From: Streptomyces mangrovisoli
Lineage (GTDB): Bacteria; Actinomycetota; Actinomycetes; Streptomycetales; Streptomycetaceae
DNA length: 64,000 bases
Direction: 5' to 3'
NCBI RefSeq assembly: GCF_000974985.2
Contig: NZ_LAVA02000016.1
Span: 62,001 to 126,000 of the forward strand
Shown: piece by piece, positions 42,855-51,754 of the stretch
How positions within the stretch are numbered: the first letter of the stretch is position 1
Layout of the letters: each line of letters opens with the position of its first letter
The notes under the pieces: generated by a model
Databases searched by the model: none
What the model was told of the DNA's origin: nothing
The model's input: only the letters and a program-made list of their open reading frames with translations
Program-made: the position numbers and the translations under genes

Positions 42855-43532
42855 TCACCCCCGTGCGGGCTCGGCGAAGACACCGGTGTCCAGGCGGGCG
42901 AGGACTTCGGCCACATCCCGGTGGACCACCTCGGCCCCGGCCTCCTCCAGATCGGCCCGCGGGATGCCGCCGGACAGCACCGCCACCGCCGTCACCCCGT
43001 CCCGCGCGGCGGCCTCCATGTCCCAGACGGTGTCGCCGACGAAGACCGCCCGCCCGCTCGGCACCCCGGCGAGCTCCCTGGCCCGCGCGACGGGATCGGG
43101 CGCGGGTTTGCCCGAGCTGACGTCGTCCGCGCTGGCCGCTCCTAGGATGACGTCGTCGGCGTCGATGGCACGGCGCAGCGCGGAGAGCTCCGCGCCGCCC
43201 GCCGAGGTCGCCAGGACGATCGTCCAGCCGCGCCCGGCGAGCGCGCGCAGCAGTTCGCCCGCGCCCTCGAAAGCGGGCAGTCGATCGAAATAGGTGGCGT
43301 AGAGGGCGTGATGGGCGGCTTTCAGCTGTCCGTCGCCCTCGGGGTCGCGTTCCTTGCCGAGCAGGTGCTCGATGAGGTCGTCGCCGCCGAGGCCGACGGC
43401 CCGGTGCACCTCTCGCATGGGAACCCGGTGTCCGGCCTGCCGGAACGCCTCCCACCAGGTGACGACGTGCAGATGGTTGGTGTCGACGAGGGTTCCGTCG
43501 ACGTCGAAGATCGCGGCTCGTTCGGTGCTCAT
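42855..43532 (-). CDS. HAD superfamily phosphatase
   Basis: 225 residues. HAD motif I is AIFDVDGTLVDTNH (Asp nucleophile near residue 9), motif II is VLATSAG near 110, the Lys is in SSGKPAPDP near 145, and motif IV is FVGDTVWDMEAA near 165. It resembles phosphoglycolate phosphatase/beta-phosphoglucomutase-like members with a cap domain; substrate unknown. It starts 19 bases downstream of the LLM oxidoreductase, in the same direction, so they are probably co-transcribed. Confidence 0.9.
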   Translation of the reverse strand: MSTERAAIFDVDGTLVDTNHLHVVTWWEAFRQAGHRVPMREVHRAVGLGGDDLIEHLLGKERDPEGDGQLKAAHHALYATYFDRLPAFEGAGELLRALAGRGWTIVLATSAGGAELSALRRAIDADDVILGAASADDVSSGKPAPDPVARARELAGVPSGRAVFVGDTVWDMEAAARDGVTAVAVLSGGIPRADLEEAGAEVVHRDVAEVLARLDTGVFAEPARG

Positions 43533-43551
43533 CGCCGGTGTCCTCGCGTTC

Positions 43552-44517
43552 TCACAGCTCGCGGAGGGCGGGGAGCAGCTTCTGCTCGGCCCAGTCCAGG
43601 AAGGGCTCTTGACGGTCCCCGCCGATCTGGACCAGCGCGACCTCGGTGAACCCCGCGTCGGTGAAGGCCCGTACGGCTTCGACCACGCTCTCGACGTCGT
43701 CGCCGCAGGGGATGGAGTCGGCCACGTCCTCGGGGCGTACGAAGCGGGTGGCGCTCGCGAACGCGTCGGGGCCGGGCAGCTCGGAGTTGACCGGCCAGCC
43801 CCCGCCGAACCAGCGGAACTGGTCGTGGGCGCGCGTGATCGCCGCGTCGCGATCGGTGTCGTAACAGACGGGCAGCTGGCCGACCTTGGGCTTGCCGGCT
43901 CCGCCGTGGCGGTCGAACGCGGAGATCAGTTCGGGTTCGGGTTCCGTTGCGATCAGGAGGTCGGCCAGGTGGCCGGCGATCTCGCACGCGTGCTCGCCCG
44001 AGACGGCGACGCCGATCGGCGGTGGGGTGTCCGGCAGATCGAAGAGCCGTGCGTTCTCCACGTCGAAGTGGGCGCCGTGATGATTGACGTTGTCTCCGTC
44101 GAAGAGGGACCGGATGATCGTCACGGCTTCCTCCAGCATGTCGAGACGGATGTGGGCCGCGGGCCATCCGCCGCCCACCACATGCTCGTTGAGGTTCTCG
44201 CCGGAGCCGAGCCCGAGGCGGAAGCGTCCCTGGGACAGGAGGTGCAGGGTGGCGGCCTTCTGGGCCACGACCGCTGGGTGATATCGGGTCGTCGGGCAGG
44301 TCACGTATGTCATCAGCGGGATGCGCTCGGTGGCCTGCGCGGCGGCGCCGAGCACGCTCCAGGCGTACGGGGCGTGCCCCTGGGAGTCCAGCCAGGGGAA
44401 GTAGTGGTCGGACGTGACCGAGAAGTCGAATCCGGCCCGTTCGGCGCGCACCACGTGGTCGACGAGGTCGCGGGGTCCGGCCTGCTCGGTCATCATCGTG
44501 TACCCGATCTCCACCAT
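43552..44517 (-). CDS. LLM class F420-dependent oxidoreductase
   Basis: Luciferase-like oxidoreductase of 321 residues. The start VEIGYTMMTEQAGPRDLVDHV and the SVTSDHYFPWLDSQGHAPYAWS segment are typical of the F420-using glucose-6-phosphate dehydrogenase-like subgroup, whose members use the deazaflavin F420 that Streptomyces makes. Later GLGSGENLNEHVVGG and SGEHACEIAGHLADL support this. The true substrate is unknown. Strong GGAGGAGGAG before the ATG. It lies 88 bases after the last gene of the formate dehydrogenase operon and 19 bases before the HAD gene. Confidence 0.88.
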   Translation of the reverse strand: MVEIGYTMMTEQAGPRDLVDHVVRAERAGFDFSVTSDHYFPWLDSQGHAPYAWSVLGAAAQATERIPLMTYVTCPTTRYHPAVVAQKAATLHLLSQGRFRLGLGSGENLNEHVVGGGWPAAHIRLDMLEEAVTIIRSLFDGDNVNHHGAHFDVENARLFDLPDTPPPIGVAVSGEHACEIAGHLADLLIATEPEPELISAFDRHGGAGKPKVGQLPVCYDTDRDAAITRAHDQFRWFGGGWPVNSELPGPDAFASATRFVRPEDVADSIPCGDDVESVVEAVRAFTDAGFTEVALVQIGGDRQEPFLDWAEQKLLPALREL

Positions 44518-44604
44518 GTCGCTCTCCTCCTCCGTCGAGGGCGGGACGGTCGGCGTGCGGGACGTGAGCCCACGTACGTCCGGGTCCCGTGTTCTTCGGC
44601 CCCG

Positions 44605-44946
44605 CTACCGCTTGGCGTCGAGCCGCAGGTCGACCTCCTTCTCCTGGTCTCCCGAAGCGGTGCCCCGCTCCCGCACCATGAACGCGCCGTTCAGCGCCTC
44701 GCACAGGAGGTCGACGGCGAGGCAGCCGCCCTGCAGCGTCGCGCTGACCGGGCCTGCCAGCGGGGCCGGACCGGTCGGGATGCGGTCGTCGGCGGTCGCG
44801 ATCCGCGCGGTCCACACCACGGGGCGGGATCCCGGTGGATCCTCGGGCAGGTCCGCGGGGCGGTCGGTCGGGAACGCCGTGTGCAGCACGTCGAAGACGG
44901 TGGCGGCGTCCTCCTTGGACGTTCCGGTGAGCGAAACGGTGACCAC
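44605..44946 (-). CDS. small hypothetical protein at the end of the formate dehydrogenase operon
   Basis: A 113-residue protein I do not recognise. It begins VTVSLTGTSKEDAATVFDVL (a beta-alpha start) and contains a VSATLQGGCLAVDLLCEALN segment. No membrane helix or metal motif. GTG 44946 has AAGGAGAG seven bases upstream and begins 4 bases after the NrfD-like stop, which argues for translational coupling and a role tied to the dehydrogenase, but no direct evidence exists. Confidence 0.68.
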   Translation of the reverse strand: MVTVSLTGTSKEDAATVFDVLHTAFPTDRPADLPEDPPGSRPVVWTARIATADDRIPTGPAPLAGPVSATLQGGCLAVDLLCEALNGAFMVRERGTASGDQEKEVDLRLDAKR

Positions 44947-44950
44947 GGGG

Positions 44951-45871
44951 TCACTCTCCTTCTCGCTGGGGTACGACGGTGTACTGGGGGTCCTGGGCGG
45001 AGGCGATCCCCGCCGCGAAGACGCCGAAGCGGGTGCAGACCGACCCACCGAGCAGGGCGAGGCCGCCCAGCACGGCGGCCGGCCTGCTGCGTCCGCCGGC
45101 CAGCGCCGCGGTCGCGGCGCCCGCCAGGGTCAGCGCGCGGGCGGAGCGCAGGAGCGTGCCCGCACGTCCTTCGCGCCAGGTCTCGGCCACCATGCCGAGG
45201 CGTCGCTCGGCCGCCTCGGTGGCCACGCTCTCCCCGGCGGTCGCGAGGACCGCCGCGAGACGGGCGGGCGTGTTCTCGCGCGTCGGCGCCACGATGAGTG
45301 CCATGCCCGAGGCGGCGGCCGTGGCGGACGCCGTGAACAGATAGGGGAGTTCGCGATGGGCGCCGTGCCAGGCGGGTACGGCGGTGTCGGCCGCCAGGAC
45401 GGCGGTGTACGCGGCGATCGCGGGCCCGAGCAGCGCGGCTGCCGTGGTCGCGGCGGCGCCCGTGCGGGGCAGCCGTCCGGTGACGGCGCTGACGGCAGCC
45501 GCCCCGGCCGCGGGACCGTACCCGCTGAGCAGCCAGGACCCCATGCTCATGGGGGACGTCGGCTTGAAGACCCGCAGCATGTTGACGAACCGGCCCGGCC
45601 GGCCGAGATCGTGGACCAGCGCGGCCGCGGACAGGGACACGGCGGCCAGGGAGGAGACCTTCATCGCGGTGGCGGTGCGCGGGCGGCCGCCGAGCTGCGC
45701 TCCGGCGGCGAACACCGAACCGGCGCCGGCGAGTCCGCCGAGGAAGAAGTAGCCGGCGATGTCCCGGGCCGCCCAGGACGGTGCGTGGATGACGGGGCGC
45801 CCGTAGTACGACGTGAACTCGGCGCGCGGGACCATGAGTTGTTCGCCGCGCCGCTTGCGTGTCCTGGTCAT
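44951..45871 (-). CDS. NrfD/PsrC-type membrane subunit of the formate dehydrogenase
   Basis: Integral membrane protein of 306 residues with about eight helices. The FTSYYGRPVIHAPSWAARDIAGYFFLGGLAG start is typical of NrfD/polysulfide-reductase C subunits, which oxidise or reduce quinone and anchor molybdoenzymes to the membrane. No haem-binding histidine pattern is needed or seen. Its ATG overlaps the stop of the iron-sulfur subunit (ATGA). It would pass electrons between the [4Fe-4S] subunit and menaquinone. Confidence 0.88.
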   Translation of the reverse strand: MTRTRKRRGEQLMVPRAEFTSYYGRPVIHAPSWAARDIAGYFFLGGLAGAGSVFAAGAQLGGRPRTATAMKVSSLAAVSLSAAALVHDLGRPGRFVNMLRVFKPTSPMSMGSWLLSGYGPAAGAAAVSAVTGRLPRTGAAATTAAALLGPAIAAYTAVLAADTAVPAWHGAHRELPYLFTASATAAASGMALIVAPTRENTPARLAAVLATAGESVATEAAERRLGMVAETWREGRAGTLLRSARALTLAGAATAALAGGRSRPAAVLGGLALLGGSVCTRFGVFAAGIASAQDPQYTVVPQREGE

Positions 45872-46782
45872 CGTGCTCCCTTGGTCCGGCCCGCCAGGGC
45901 GAAGGCGAGGGCGATGCCTCCGGCGAGCGACAGCGCGGCGGTCCCCGCGTGTTTCCACATGGCGGGCAGATCGCGGGTGGTGACCACCGGGTCGGGCGGC
46001 AGTCCGTAGACCTCGGGCCGGTCGAGGAGCAGGAAGAAGGCGCCGTCGCCGCCGACCCCGTCCGCGGGATCGTGTCCGTACAAGCGGGCTTCCTCGACGC
46101 CCTGTTCGTGCAGTTGGTCCACGCGCAGGGCGGCCCGTTCGCGCAGTTCGTCGAGGGGGCCGAACTGGATGGACTCGGTCGGGCAGGCCTTGGCGCAGGC
46201 CGGTTCCTGTCCCGCGCCGAGGCGGTCGTAGCACAGGGTGCACTTGAACGCCCTGCCGTCGTCGGGGCGTTGTTCGATGACTCCGTAGGGACAGGCGGGT
46301 ACGCAGTACCCACAGCCGTTGCAGATGTCCTCCTGAACGACGACCGTGCCGAACTCGGTGCGGAACAGCGAGCCGGTGGGGCACACGTCGAGGCAGGCGG
46401 CGTGCGTGCAGTGCTTGCAGACGTCCGACGACATGAGCCAGCGCAGGTCGCCCTGGTCGGGGGCGGCGTCGGCGGCCTGCGCCGCGCTGTTCGCCAAGGG
46501 CAGTTCGGTGCGGCCCTCGGGCGCGGGCACCCGCTGCTCGATGAAGGCGACGTGGCGCCAGGTCGAGGCGCCGAGGCCCTGCGTGTTGTCGTAGCTCATC
46601 CCGCTCAGCGCCATGCCGTCCTCCGGGATGGCGTTCCACTCCTTGCACGCCACCTCGCATGCCTTGCAGCCGATGCAGACCGAGGTGTCCGTGAAGAAGC
46701 CGACCCGCTCGGAGGGTTCGGGGTGGCCCGCGTCCCGGGCAGGTTCCGGCTCGGGGCCGCTCAGCAGGTTCCGGTCCGTCAT
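45868..46782 (-). CDS. [4Fe-4S] electron-transfer subunit of the formate dehydrogenase
   Basis: Dicluster ferredoxin-like subunit, 304 residues. Cysteine clusters in order: CIGCKACEVACKEW (about 36-49), CKHCTHAACLDVCPTG (about 122-137), CNGCGYCVPACPYGV (about 154-168) and CTLCYDRLGAGQEPACAKACP (about 180-200), giving four [4Fe-4S] centres as in FdnH/HybA. A single helix near the C-terminus (LSLAGGIALAFALAG) could anchor it. It has no Tat signal. It starts 19 bases after the catalytic subunit stop and overlaps the NrfD-like gene. Confidence 0.92.
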   Translation of the reverse strand: MTDRNLLSGPEPEPARDAGHPEPSERVGFFTDTSVCIGCKACEVACKEWNAIPEDGMALSGMSYDNTQGLGASTWRHVAFIEQRVPAPEGRTELPLANSAAQAADAAPDQGDLRWLMSSDVCKHCTHAACLDVCPTGSLFRTEFGTVVVQEDICNGCGYCVPACPYGVIEQRPDDGRAFKCTLCYDRLGAGQEPACAKACPTESIQFGPLDELRERAALRVDQLHEQGVEEARLYGHDPADGVGGDGAFFLLLDRPEVYGLPPDPVVTTRDLPAMWKHAGTAALSLAGGIALAFALAGRTKGAR

Positions 46783-46801
46783 GTCCGGGTCTCCGTTCCG
46801 G

Positions 46802-49800
46802 TCATTTCCGCGTCTCCGTCCCCGTCGTCGCGGTGATTCCCGCGCGCCGCCGGTACTCCGCCACGAGCCGCGGCAGGGCCGGACCGCGAGGACGACGACC
46901 GGGGCGGATGTCGGCCGTGAGCGCCTTGTCCTCCTGGATGTGGGCGTTGGGGTCGAGCGCGATCGCCATCAGCTCGTTGGCCGCGTCCCCGGTGGAGATT
47001 CCGTTGGGCCCCCAGTGGAAGGGCAGACCGATCTGGTGCACGGTCCGTCCGTGCACGGTCAGAGGGGTGAGCCGTTCGGTGACCAGGACACGCGCCTCCA
47101 CGGCGTTGCGCGCGGTGATGATCGTCGCCCAGCCGCCGTGTTTCAGACCGCGTTCGGCGGCGAGCTGCGGTGACAGCTCGCAGAAGAACTCGGGCTGGAG
47201 CTCCGAGAGATGGGTCGACCAGCGGCTCATGCCGCCCGCGGTGAAGTGCTCGGTGAGCCGGTGGGTGGTGACGATGTACGGGTAGACCTCAGCGCCCGGC
47301 TCGTCGCCGCTGGGGTGATAGCGGTTGCCCTCGCGCGGCAGGAGCTGCCGTACCGGGGAACGCGCCGTCGACGGGTACAGGGCGTTGGGGAACGGCGAGT
47401 CCTGCGGCTCGTAGTGGGTGGGCAGCGGCCCGTCCTCCAGGCCGGCGGGAGCGTACAGCCAGCCCTTGCCGTCGGCCTGCATGATGAACGGGTCGTCGCC
47501 GCGCAGGGCGTCGGGACCGGTCGTGCCATCGGGGGGAACGTAGTCCGGTGCCCGGTCGGGAACGAAGTCGGGGACGTCATGCCCGGTCCAGATTCCGGCA
47601 TCCTCGTCCCACCACACGTACGCCTTGCGTTCGCTCCACGGGGTGCCGTCCGGTGCGGCGGAGGCGCGGTTGTAGAGGATGCGCCGGTTGGCGGGCCAGG
47701 CCCAGGCCCAGTCGGCCGCCACATGGTCCTGTTCGGTGTGGGGTGTGCGGCGCGCGGCGTGGTTGATCCCGTCCGCGTAGACCCCGCAGTAGATCCAGCA
47801 GCCGCAGCGGGTGGAGCCGTCGTCCTTCAGCTCCGTGTAGGCGGAGAGCGGCGCGCCGTCCGGGCCGTGACCGTTGATCTCTGCCAGGACATGTGCGGCG
47901 ACCGGCTCCCGTAGCGGCCCGTCGACGGGATAGTCCCAGGTCAGGTCCTGGACGGGCCGGTCCATCGGATCGGCCGAGCCCGCCAGCCGCTCCTTGATCC
48001 GCCGGCCCAGGTGGTAGGTGAACCACAGGTCACTGCGGGCGTCGCCCTGCGGTTCCACGGCCGCATGGTGCCACTGGAGCCACCGGTTGGTGTTGGTGAA
48101 CGAGCCGGACTTCTCGGTGTGGGCGGCGGCAGGAAAGAAGAACACCTCGGTGCCGATGTCCTCGGTGCGCAGCTCCCCGGTCTCGGTCTCGGGTCCGTCC
48201 TTCCACCAGGTCGCGGACTCGATGAGAGAGAAGTCGCGGACGACCAGCCATGTCAGGTTGGCCATGCCGAGCCGCTGCAGCCGTGTGTTGGCGGAGCCGA
48301 CGGCAGGGTTCTCGCCCATCAGGAAGTAGCCCTCGCAGACGCCGTCGAGCTGCGCCATGACCGTGTCGTAGGTGGCGTGGGAGCCGGTGAGCCGCGGCAG
48401 GTGGTCGAAGCAGAAGTCGTTGTCGGCGGTGGCCGCGTCGCCGTAGTACGCCTTGAGCAGGCTGACGAAGTAGGCCCGCATGTCGCCCCAGAAGCCCTTG
48501 TCGGTACGGCTGGCCTCGACGAACGCGTCCAGGTTCTCGTGGGCGTGCGCGTGCGGCATCGGCAGATAGCCGGGCAGCAGGTTGTACAGGGTCGGGATGT
48601 CGCTCGAGCCCTGGATGGAGGCGTGACCGCGCAGTGCCTGGATGCCGCCGCCCGGCCGGCCGATGTTGCCCAGCAGGAGCTGGAGGACGCAGGCGGCACG
48701 GATGTACTGGGAGCCGGTGGAGTGCTGGGTCCAGCCGACCGCGTACACGAAGGCGCTGGTGCGTTCCCTGCCGGAGTTGGCGGTCAGCGCCTCGCAGACG
48801 CGCAGGAAGGTGGCGCGTGGGATGCCGCAGGTCTCCTCGACGAGTTCGGGGGTGTAGCGGGCGTAGTGGCGCTTGAGGATCTGGTAGACGCACCGCGGGT
48901 GGGTCAGCGTCTCGTCGCGGGGCGGTCGTGCGCTGGTTCGGGGGCCGCCCGAGCCGTGCGACTCGGCGTGCCCCGAGCCCCGGGTCTTCTGCTCGTACTG
49001 TTCGTCGACGTCGCCCGCGGGTGCCTGCACCTGCACGCCCTCGTACTGCCAGCTGCGCGGGTCGTAGTGGTGGCCGTCCTCGTCGAGGCCCGAGAAGACG
49101 CCGTCGAGGTCTTCGGTGTCCCGGAAGTCCTCGTCGACGATCGAGGCGGCGTTGGTGTAGGCGAGGACGTACTCCCGGAAGTCCTTCTCTTCGGTCAGCA
49201 CGTGGTTGATCACGGCGCCGAGGAAGGCGATGTCGCTGCCGGCGCGGATCGGCACGTGCAGATCGGCGAGGGCGCTCGTGCGGGTGAAGCGCGGGTCGAC
49301 GTGGATGACGCGGGCGCCGCGCCGTTTGGCCTCCATGACCCACTGGAAGCCGACCGGATGCGCCTCGGCGTAGTTGGACCCCTGGATGACGATGCAGTCC
49401 GCGTACTGGAGGTCCTGCATGAACGTGGTGGCGCCGCCACGGCCGAAGGAGGTGCCGAGTCCGGCGACCGTGGAGCTGTGGCACACCCTCGCCTGGTTCT
49501 CCACCTGGACCACGCCGAGTCCGGTGAACAACTTCTTGATCAGGTAGTTCTCCTCGTTGTCGAGGGTGGCGCCGCCGAGGCTCGCGATGCCCAGTGTGCG
49601 GGCGGTGCGCAGCCCGTCCTTCTCCCACTCCCAGGTGCGGCGCCGGGTCTCCACCACCCGGTCGGCGACCATGTCCATCGCCGTCTCCAGGTCCAGCGGC
49701 TCCCAGTCGGTGGTGTACGGGCGCCGGTACAGGACCTCGTGCCGGCGCGCGGAGCCGGTGGTGAGCTGGAGGGTGGCCGAGCCTTTGGGGCACAGACGGC

Positions 49801-50047
49801 CCCGGCTGATCGGCGAGGCGGGGTCGCCCTCGATCTGGACGACCTTCTCGTCCTTGACGTAGACCTGCTGGCCGCAGCCGACCGCGCAGTACGGGCAGAC
49901 CGACTGCACCACCCGCTCGGCGTTGTCGGTGCGCGGCCTCAGTCGCTTCGTGCGGCGCGACACGGCGGCGCTGCCGCGCCCCAGCGGGTCGGGTCCGGTC
50001 AGCTGACGGTAGACGGGCCACTCGCCGATCCACGTGCGTATCCCCAT
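46802..50047 (-). CDS. formate dehydrogenase catalytic (molybdopterin) subunit, cysteine form
   Basis: Product of 1081 residues in the FdnG/FdhA group: oxidises formate to CO2 at a molybdenum (or tungsten) bis-MGD centre. A [4Fe-4S] site is formed by C51, C54, C58 and C86 (CPYCAVGCG...RGRLCPKG). The residue that binds Mo, usually selenocysteine, is Cys189 in NQARVCHSSTVAG, and His190 is the neighbouring conserved His. The C-terminal dinucleotide-binding domain ends in GPNGISTGDAANEL. No hydrophobic Tat signal follows the SRRTKR at 30-35, so the active site would be cytoplasmic. First gene of a 4-gene operon. Confidence 0.93.
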   Translation of the reverse strand: MGIRTWIGEWPVYRQLTGPDPLGRGSAAVSRRTKRLRPRTDNAERVVQSVCPYCAVGCGQQVYVKDEKVVQIEGDPASPISRGRLCPKGSATLQLTTGSARRHEVLYRRPYTTDWEPLDLETAMDMVADRVVETRRRTWEWEKDGLRTARTLGIASLGGATLDNEENYLIKKLFTGLGVVQVENQARVCHSSTVAGLGTSFGRGGATTFMQDLQYADCIVIQGSNYAEAHPVGFQWVMEAKRRGARVIHVDPRFTRTSALADLHVPIRAGSDIAFLGAVINHVLTEEKDFREYVLAYTNAASIVDEDFRDTEDLDGVFSGLDEDGHHYDPRSWQYEGVQVQAPAGDVDEQYEQKTRGSGHAESHGSGGPRTSARPPRDETLTHPRCVYQILKRHYARYTPELVEETCGIPRATFLRVCEALTANSGRERTSAFVYAVGWTQHSTGSQYIRAACVLQLLLGNIGRPGGGIQALRGHASIQGSSDIPTLYNLLPGYLPMPHAHAHENLDAFVEASRTDKGFWGDMRAYFVSLLKAYYGDAATADNDFCFDHLPRLTGSHATYDTVMAQLDGVCEGYFLMGENPAVGSANTRLQRLGMANLTWLVVRDFSLIESATWWKDGPETETGELRTEDIGTEVFFFPAAAHTEKSGSFTNTNRWLQWHHAAVEPQGDARSDLWFTYHLGRRIKERLAGSADPMDRPVQDLTWDYPVDGPLREPVAAHVLAEINGHGPDGAPLSAYTELKDDGSTRCGCWIYCGVYADGINHAARRTPHTEQDHVAADWAWAWPANRRILYNRASAAPDGTPWSERKAYVWWDEDAGIWTGHDVPDFVPDRAPDYVPPDGTTGPDALRGDDPFIMQADGKGWLYAPAGLEDGPLPTHYEPQDSPFPNALYPSTARSPVRQLLPREGNRYHPSGDEPGAEVYPYIVTTHRLTEHFTAGGMSRWSTHLSELQPEFFCELSPQLAAERGLKHGGWATIITARNAVEARVLVTERLTPLTVHGRTVHQIGLPFHWGPNGISTGDAANELMAIALDPNAHIQEDKALTADIRPGRRPRGPALPRLVAEYRRRAGITATTGTETRK

Positions 50048-50137
50048 CGTGACTCCTTTCCGGCGGCCGGGTCCGGTCGGTGGTCGCGGGCCTCGCTCCC
50101 CGCGTCGCCGTCCGAGCGCCCGCGGCGCGCGAGGGTG

Positions 50138-50497
50138 TCAGCCGGACGACTCGTCCGGCACCGGGTGCTCGGGGCGGGAGCTGCCGGAGTGCGCGGCGCC
50201 CCGGCGGCCGGTGCCCGCCTCGTCCGTGTCCGGGACCTCCGTGTCGGGGACGCCTGTGTCCGGGTCCGCCTCGGACGTGTCGGTGTTCGCAGGGCCGGGC
50301 CGCCGCGAGTCCTCGGCTTCGTCTTCCGGGCCGTGGCGCCGCGCCCCGGCGCCGCTCCCGGTCGACGGTCCGCGCTCTCCCACGACGTCCCACGGGTCCT
50401 CGCCGGCTGACGCCTGCTGATCGGGCAGGTCCCTCGGTACGGGCTTCGGCATCGGCCCCTCACCGGTCCCGGGGCCGTGCGGACGGGGCTCGCTCAC
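50138..50497 (-). CDS. small acidic disordered hypothetical protein
   Basis: A 119-residue hydrophilic protein with no predicted fold, rich in Asp, Glu, Pro, Gly and Ser. The one conserved-looking segment is VPRDLPDQQASAGEDPWDVV (about 18-37), known to me from small Streptomyces proteins of unknown function. The rest contains a repeated DTGVPDTEVPDTDE-type tract. GTG 50497 has GAGGA five bases upstream. It lies 90 bases before the formate dehydrogenase gene in the same direction. Confidence 0.6.
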   Translation of the reverse strand: MSEPRPHGPGTGEGPMPKPVPRDLPDQQASAGEDPWDVVGERGPSTGSGAGARRHGPEDEAEDSRRPGPANTDTSEADPDTGVPDTEVPDTDEAGTGRRGAAHSGSSRPEHPVPDESSG

Positions 50498-50865
50498 AGC
50501 GTCCTCATTTCGTCGCGCGGGTGTGGCGTGACGCGCAAGTACCCCTCTCGTTCGTGATGATGCAGGTGATCGCCGGATCGCCGGATCGCCCGCGTCGAGC
50601 CCGGCGCCGACGGACCCGCGCGGGGCCGCCCGCCACCGGTTCCCCCGGGGCCCGTCCCTCCCGCGTGGTGCATGTCCGCCGCGCGGCAGGGCACTGGAGG
50701 AGCCGGGCTCACGCACCGCGACCACGACGGGCACGCGGACCACGACCACGCGGAGGTCACCTTGCACGCGACGACGGCACTCCTTCCGGCCGGCAGCGCG
50801 AGGTCGTCGCCCCGCCCGTGTCCCGGCTCGCCGAGTCGGCGCCCGGCATCCGGCCGTGACCTGAG
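50498..50865. other. spacer with a possible decayed His-rich frame
   Basis: Divergent spacer between the formate dehydrogenase side and the Mrp operon. Plus-strand codons from about 50700 read THRDHDGHADHDHAEVTLHA with coding-like bias. Near 50795 the bias jumps to another frame, reading QREVVAPPVSRLAESAPGIR and ending at 50859. A one-base indel would join them. The unshifted frame from ATG 50672 ends at 50869, overlapping the first Mrp gene. Either a broken small metal-binding protein or chance. Confidence 0.35.
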
Positions 50866-51048
50866 ATGAGGGCGGGACGGCCGGCCGCCGTCGTGGCCGA
50901 GATCCTCCTCTGGCAGGTCGCGCTGACGGCACTGTGGTTCGTGCTCATCAGCACCGTCGAACCGCTGGAGGTGTTCGTCGGGCTGGGCTGCGCGCTGGTG
51001 GGCGCGGTCGCTGCGGTGGCGGCGCGCCGGGCGGTGAGCGGCCGGTGA
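50866..51048 (+). CDS. truncated MrpE/MnhE-like membrane subunit
   Basis: A 60-residue protein with two hydrophobic helices (ILLWQVALTALWFVLIS and a later FVGLGCALVGAVAAVAARRA). It corresponds to the first part of MrpE (typically ~160 residues), which starts with a similar LLW...P-x-x-x-xxGL pattern; the cytoplasmic C-terminal domain is missing. Its place at the head of the operon is where MrpE/MbhA lies in archaeal Mbh-type gene order. Its stop overlaps the next GTG start (GTGA). Confidence 0.65.
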   Translation: MRAGRPAAVVAEILLWQVALTALWFVLISTVEPLEVFVGLGCALVGAVAAVAARRAVSGR

Positions 51049-51497
51049 ACGCGTGGCTCGCGTGTGCGGCCCTGCTGCTGGTGGCAGGTCTCCTCCCCGT
51101 GGTGTGGGGCACGGCGCGGGGTCCGCTCGGGCACCGGGCCATGGCGCAGAACTGCGGCACCTCCGTCGTGTGCCTGGTGATGTTGCTGCTCGCCCAGGGC
51201 TACGGGCGCCCCGCCTACACCGACCTCGCCCTCGTCCTCGCCGTCCTGGGCCCGGTCGGCACGCTCGTCTTCGCGCGCCTGCTCGCCGACGAACTGGGCG
51301 AGGCACCGCGCTGGGCGCGGCCCGCGACCGCGCTGGCCGTCGGGGCCACCGCACTGGTCGTGATCGCGTCCTGCGTCGCGACCGGCCCGGGAAGGGCCGC
51401 GGTCAAGGTCGCCCTCGTCGGAGTCCTGCTCGCGGCCGGGAACGTGATCGCCTCGCGGGACCTGTCCGCGGCCCACCGCGACGGAGGCCACGGATGA
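51045..51497 (+). CDS. MrpF-like subunit with MrpG-like C-terminal half
   Basis: A 150-residue membrane protein. The first ~85 residues match MrpF: three helices with RGPLGHRAMAQNCGTSVVCL and the PAYTDLALVLAVLGPVGTLVFARLL end. The remaining ~60 residues form two more helices (ATALAVGATALVVIASCVA and AAVKVALVGVLLAAGNVIA) that recall the end of MrpG. It may therefore be an F-G fusion, with the G part weakly supported. Both ends overlap neighbouring genes by 4 bases. Confidence 0.68.
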   Translation: MNAWLACAALLLVAGLLPVVWGTARGPLGHRAMAQNCGTSVVCLVMLLLAQGYGRPAYTDLALVLAVLGPVGTLVFARLLADELGEAPRWARPATALAVGATALVVIASCVATGPGRAAVKVALVGVLLAAGNVIASRDLSAAHRDGGHG

Positions 51498-51754
51498 CTG
51501 ACGCGCTCGTCCTGATCTCGCTGTTCGCCGTCGCCGCGACCGCCACGGCCGCTGTGGTGGTGCGTGACCCCGCCCGCCAGGCGCTGGTGCTCTCGGTGCT
51601 CGGCCTGGCGCTCGCGGTGCTGTTCACCGTCCTCCAGGCGCCCGATGTCGCCCTGTCGCAGCTCGCGGTCGGCTCGGCACTCACCCCGCTGCTGATCCTG
51701 CTGTCCGTGCGCAAGGTACGGCGTCGCGGGCGGCGCGAGGAGGGTGAGCGATGA
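51494..51754 (+). CDS. DUF4040/MbhD-like Mrp subunit
   Basis: An 86-residue protein with three helices. The segment LFTVLQAPDVALSQLAVGSALTPLLILLS is the hallmark of DUF4040/MbhD, which corresponds to part of the MrpA C-terminal region. The large NuoL-like N-terminal part of MrpA is absent from the operon, so this module stands alone, as in Mbh-type complexes. Overlapping start and stop codons with both neighbours. Confidence 0.78.
   Translation: MTDALVLISLFAVAATATAAVVVRDPARQALVLSVLGLALAVLFTVLQAPDVALSQLAVGSALTPLLILLSVRKVRRRGRREEGER

Noticed and set aside
46802..50047. Selenocysteine (in-frame TGA with SECIS) in formate dehydrogenase
   Set aside because: The codon at the active site is a normal Cys codon, and the frame has no internal TGA.
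48030..50393. Long frames (up to 799 residues) overlapping the formate dehydrogenase gene
   Set aside because: Arg/Pro-rich composition typical of off-frame translation in high-G+C DNA; the true frame has all molybdoenzyme motifs.
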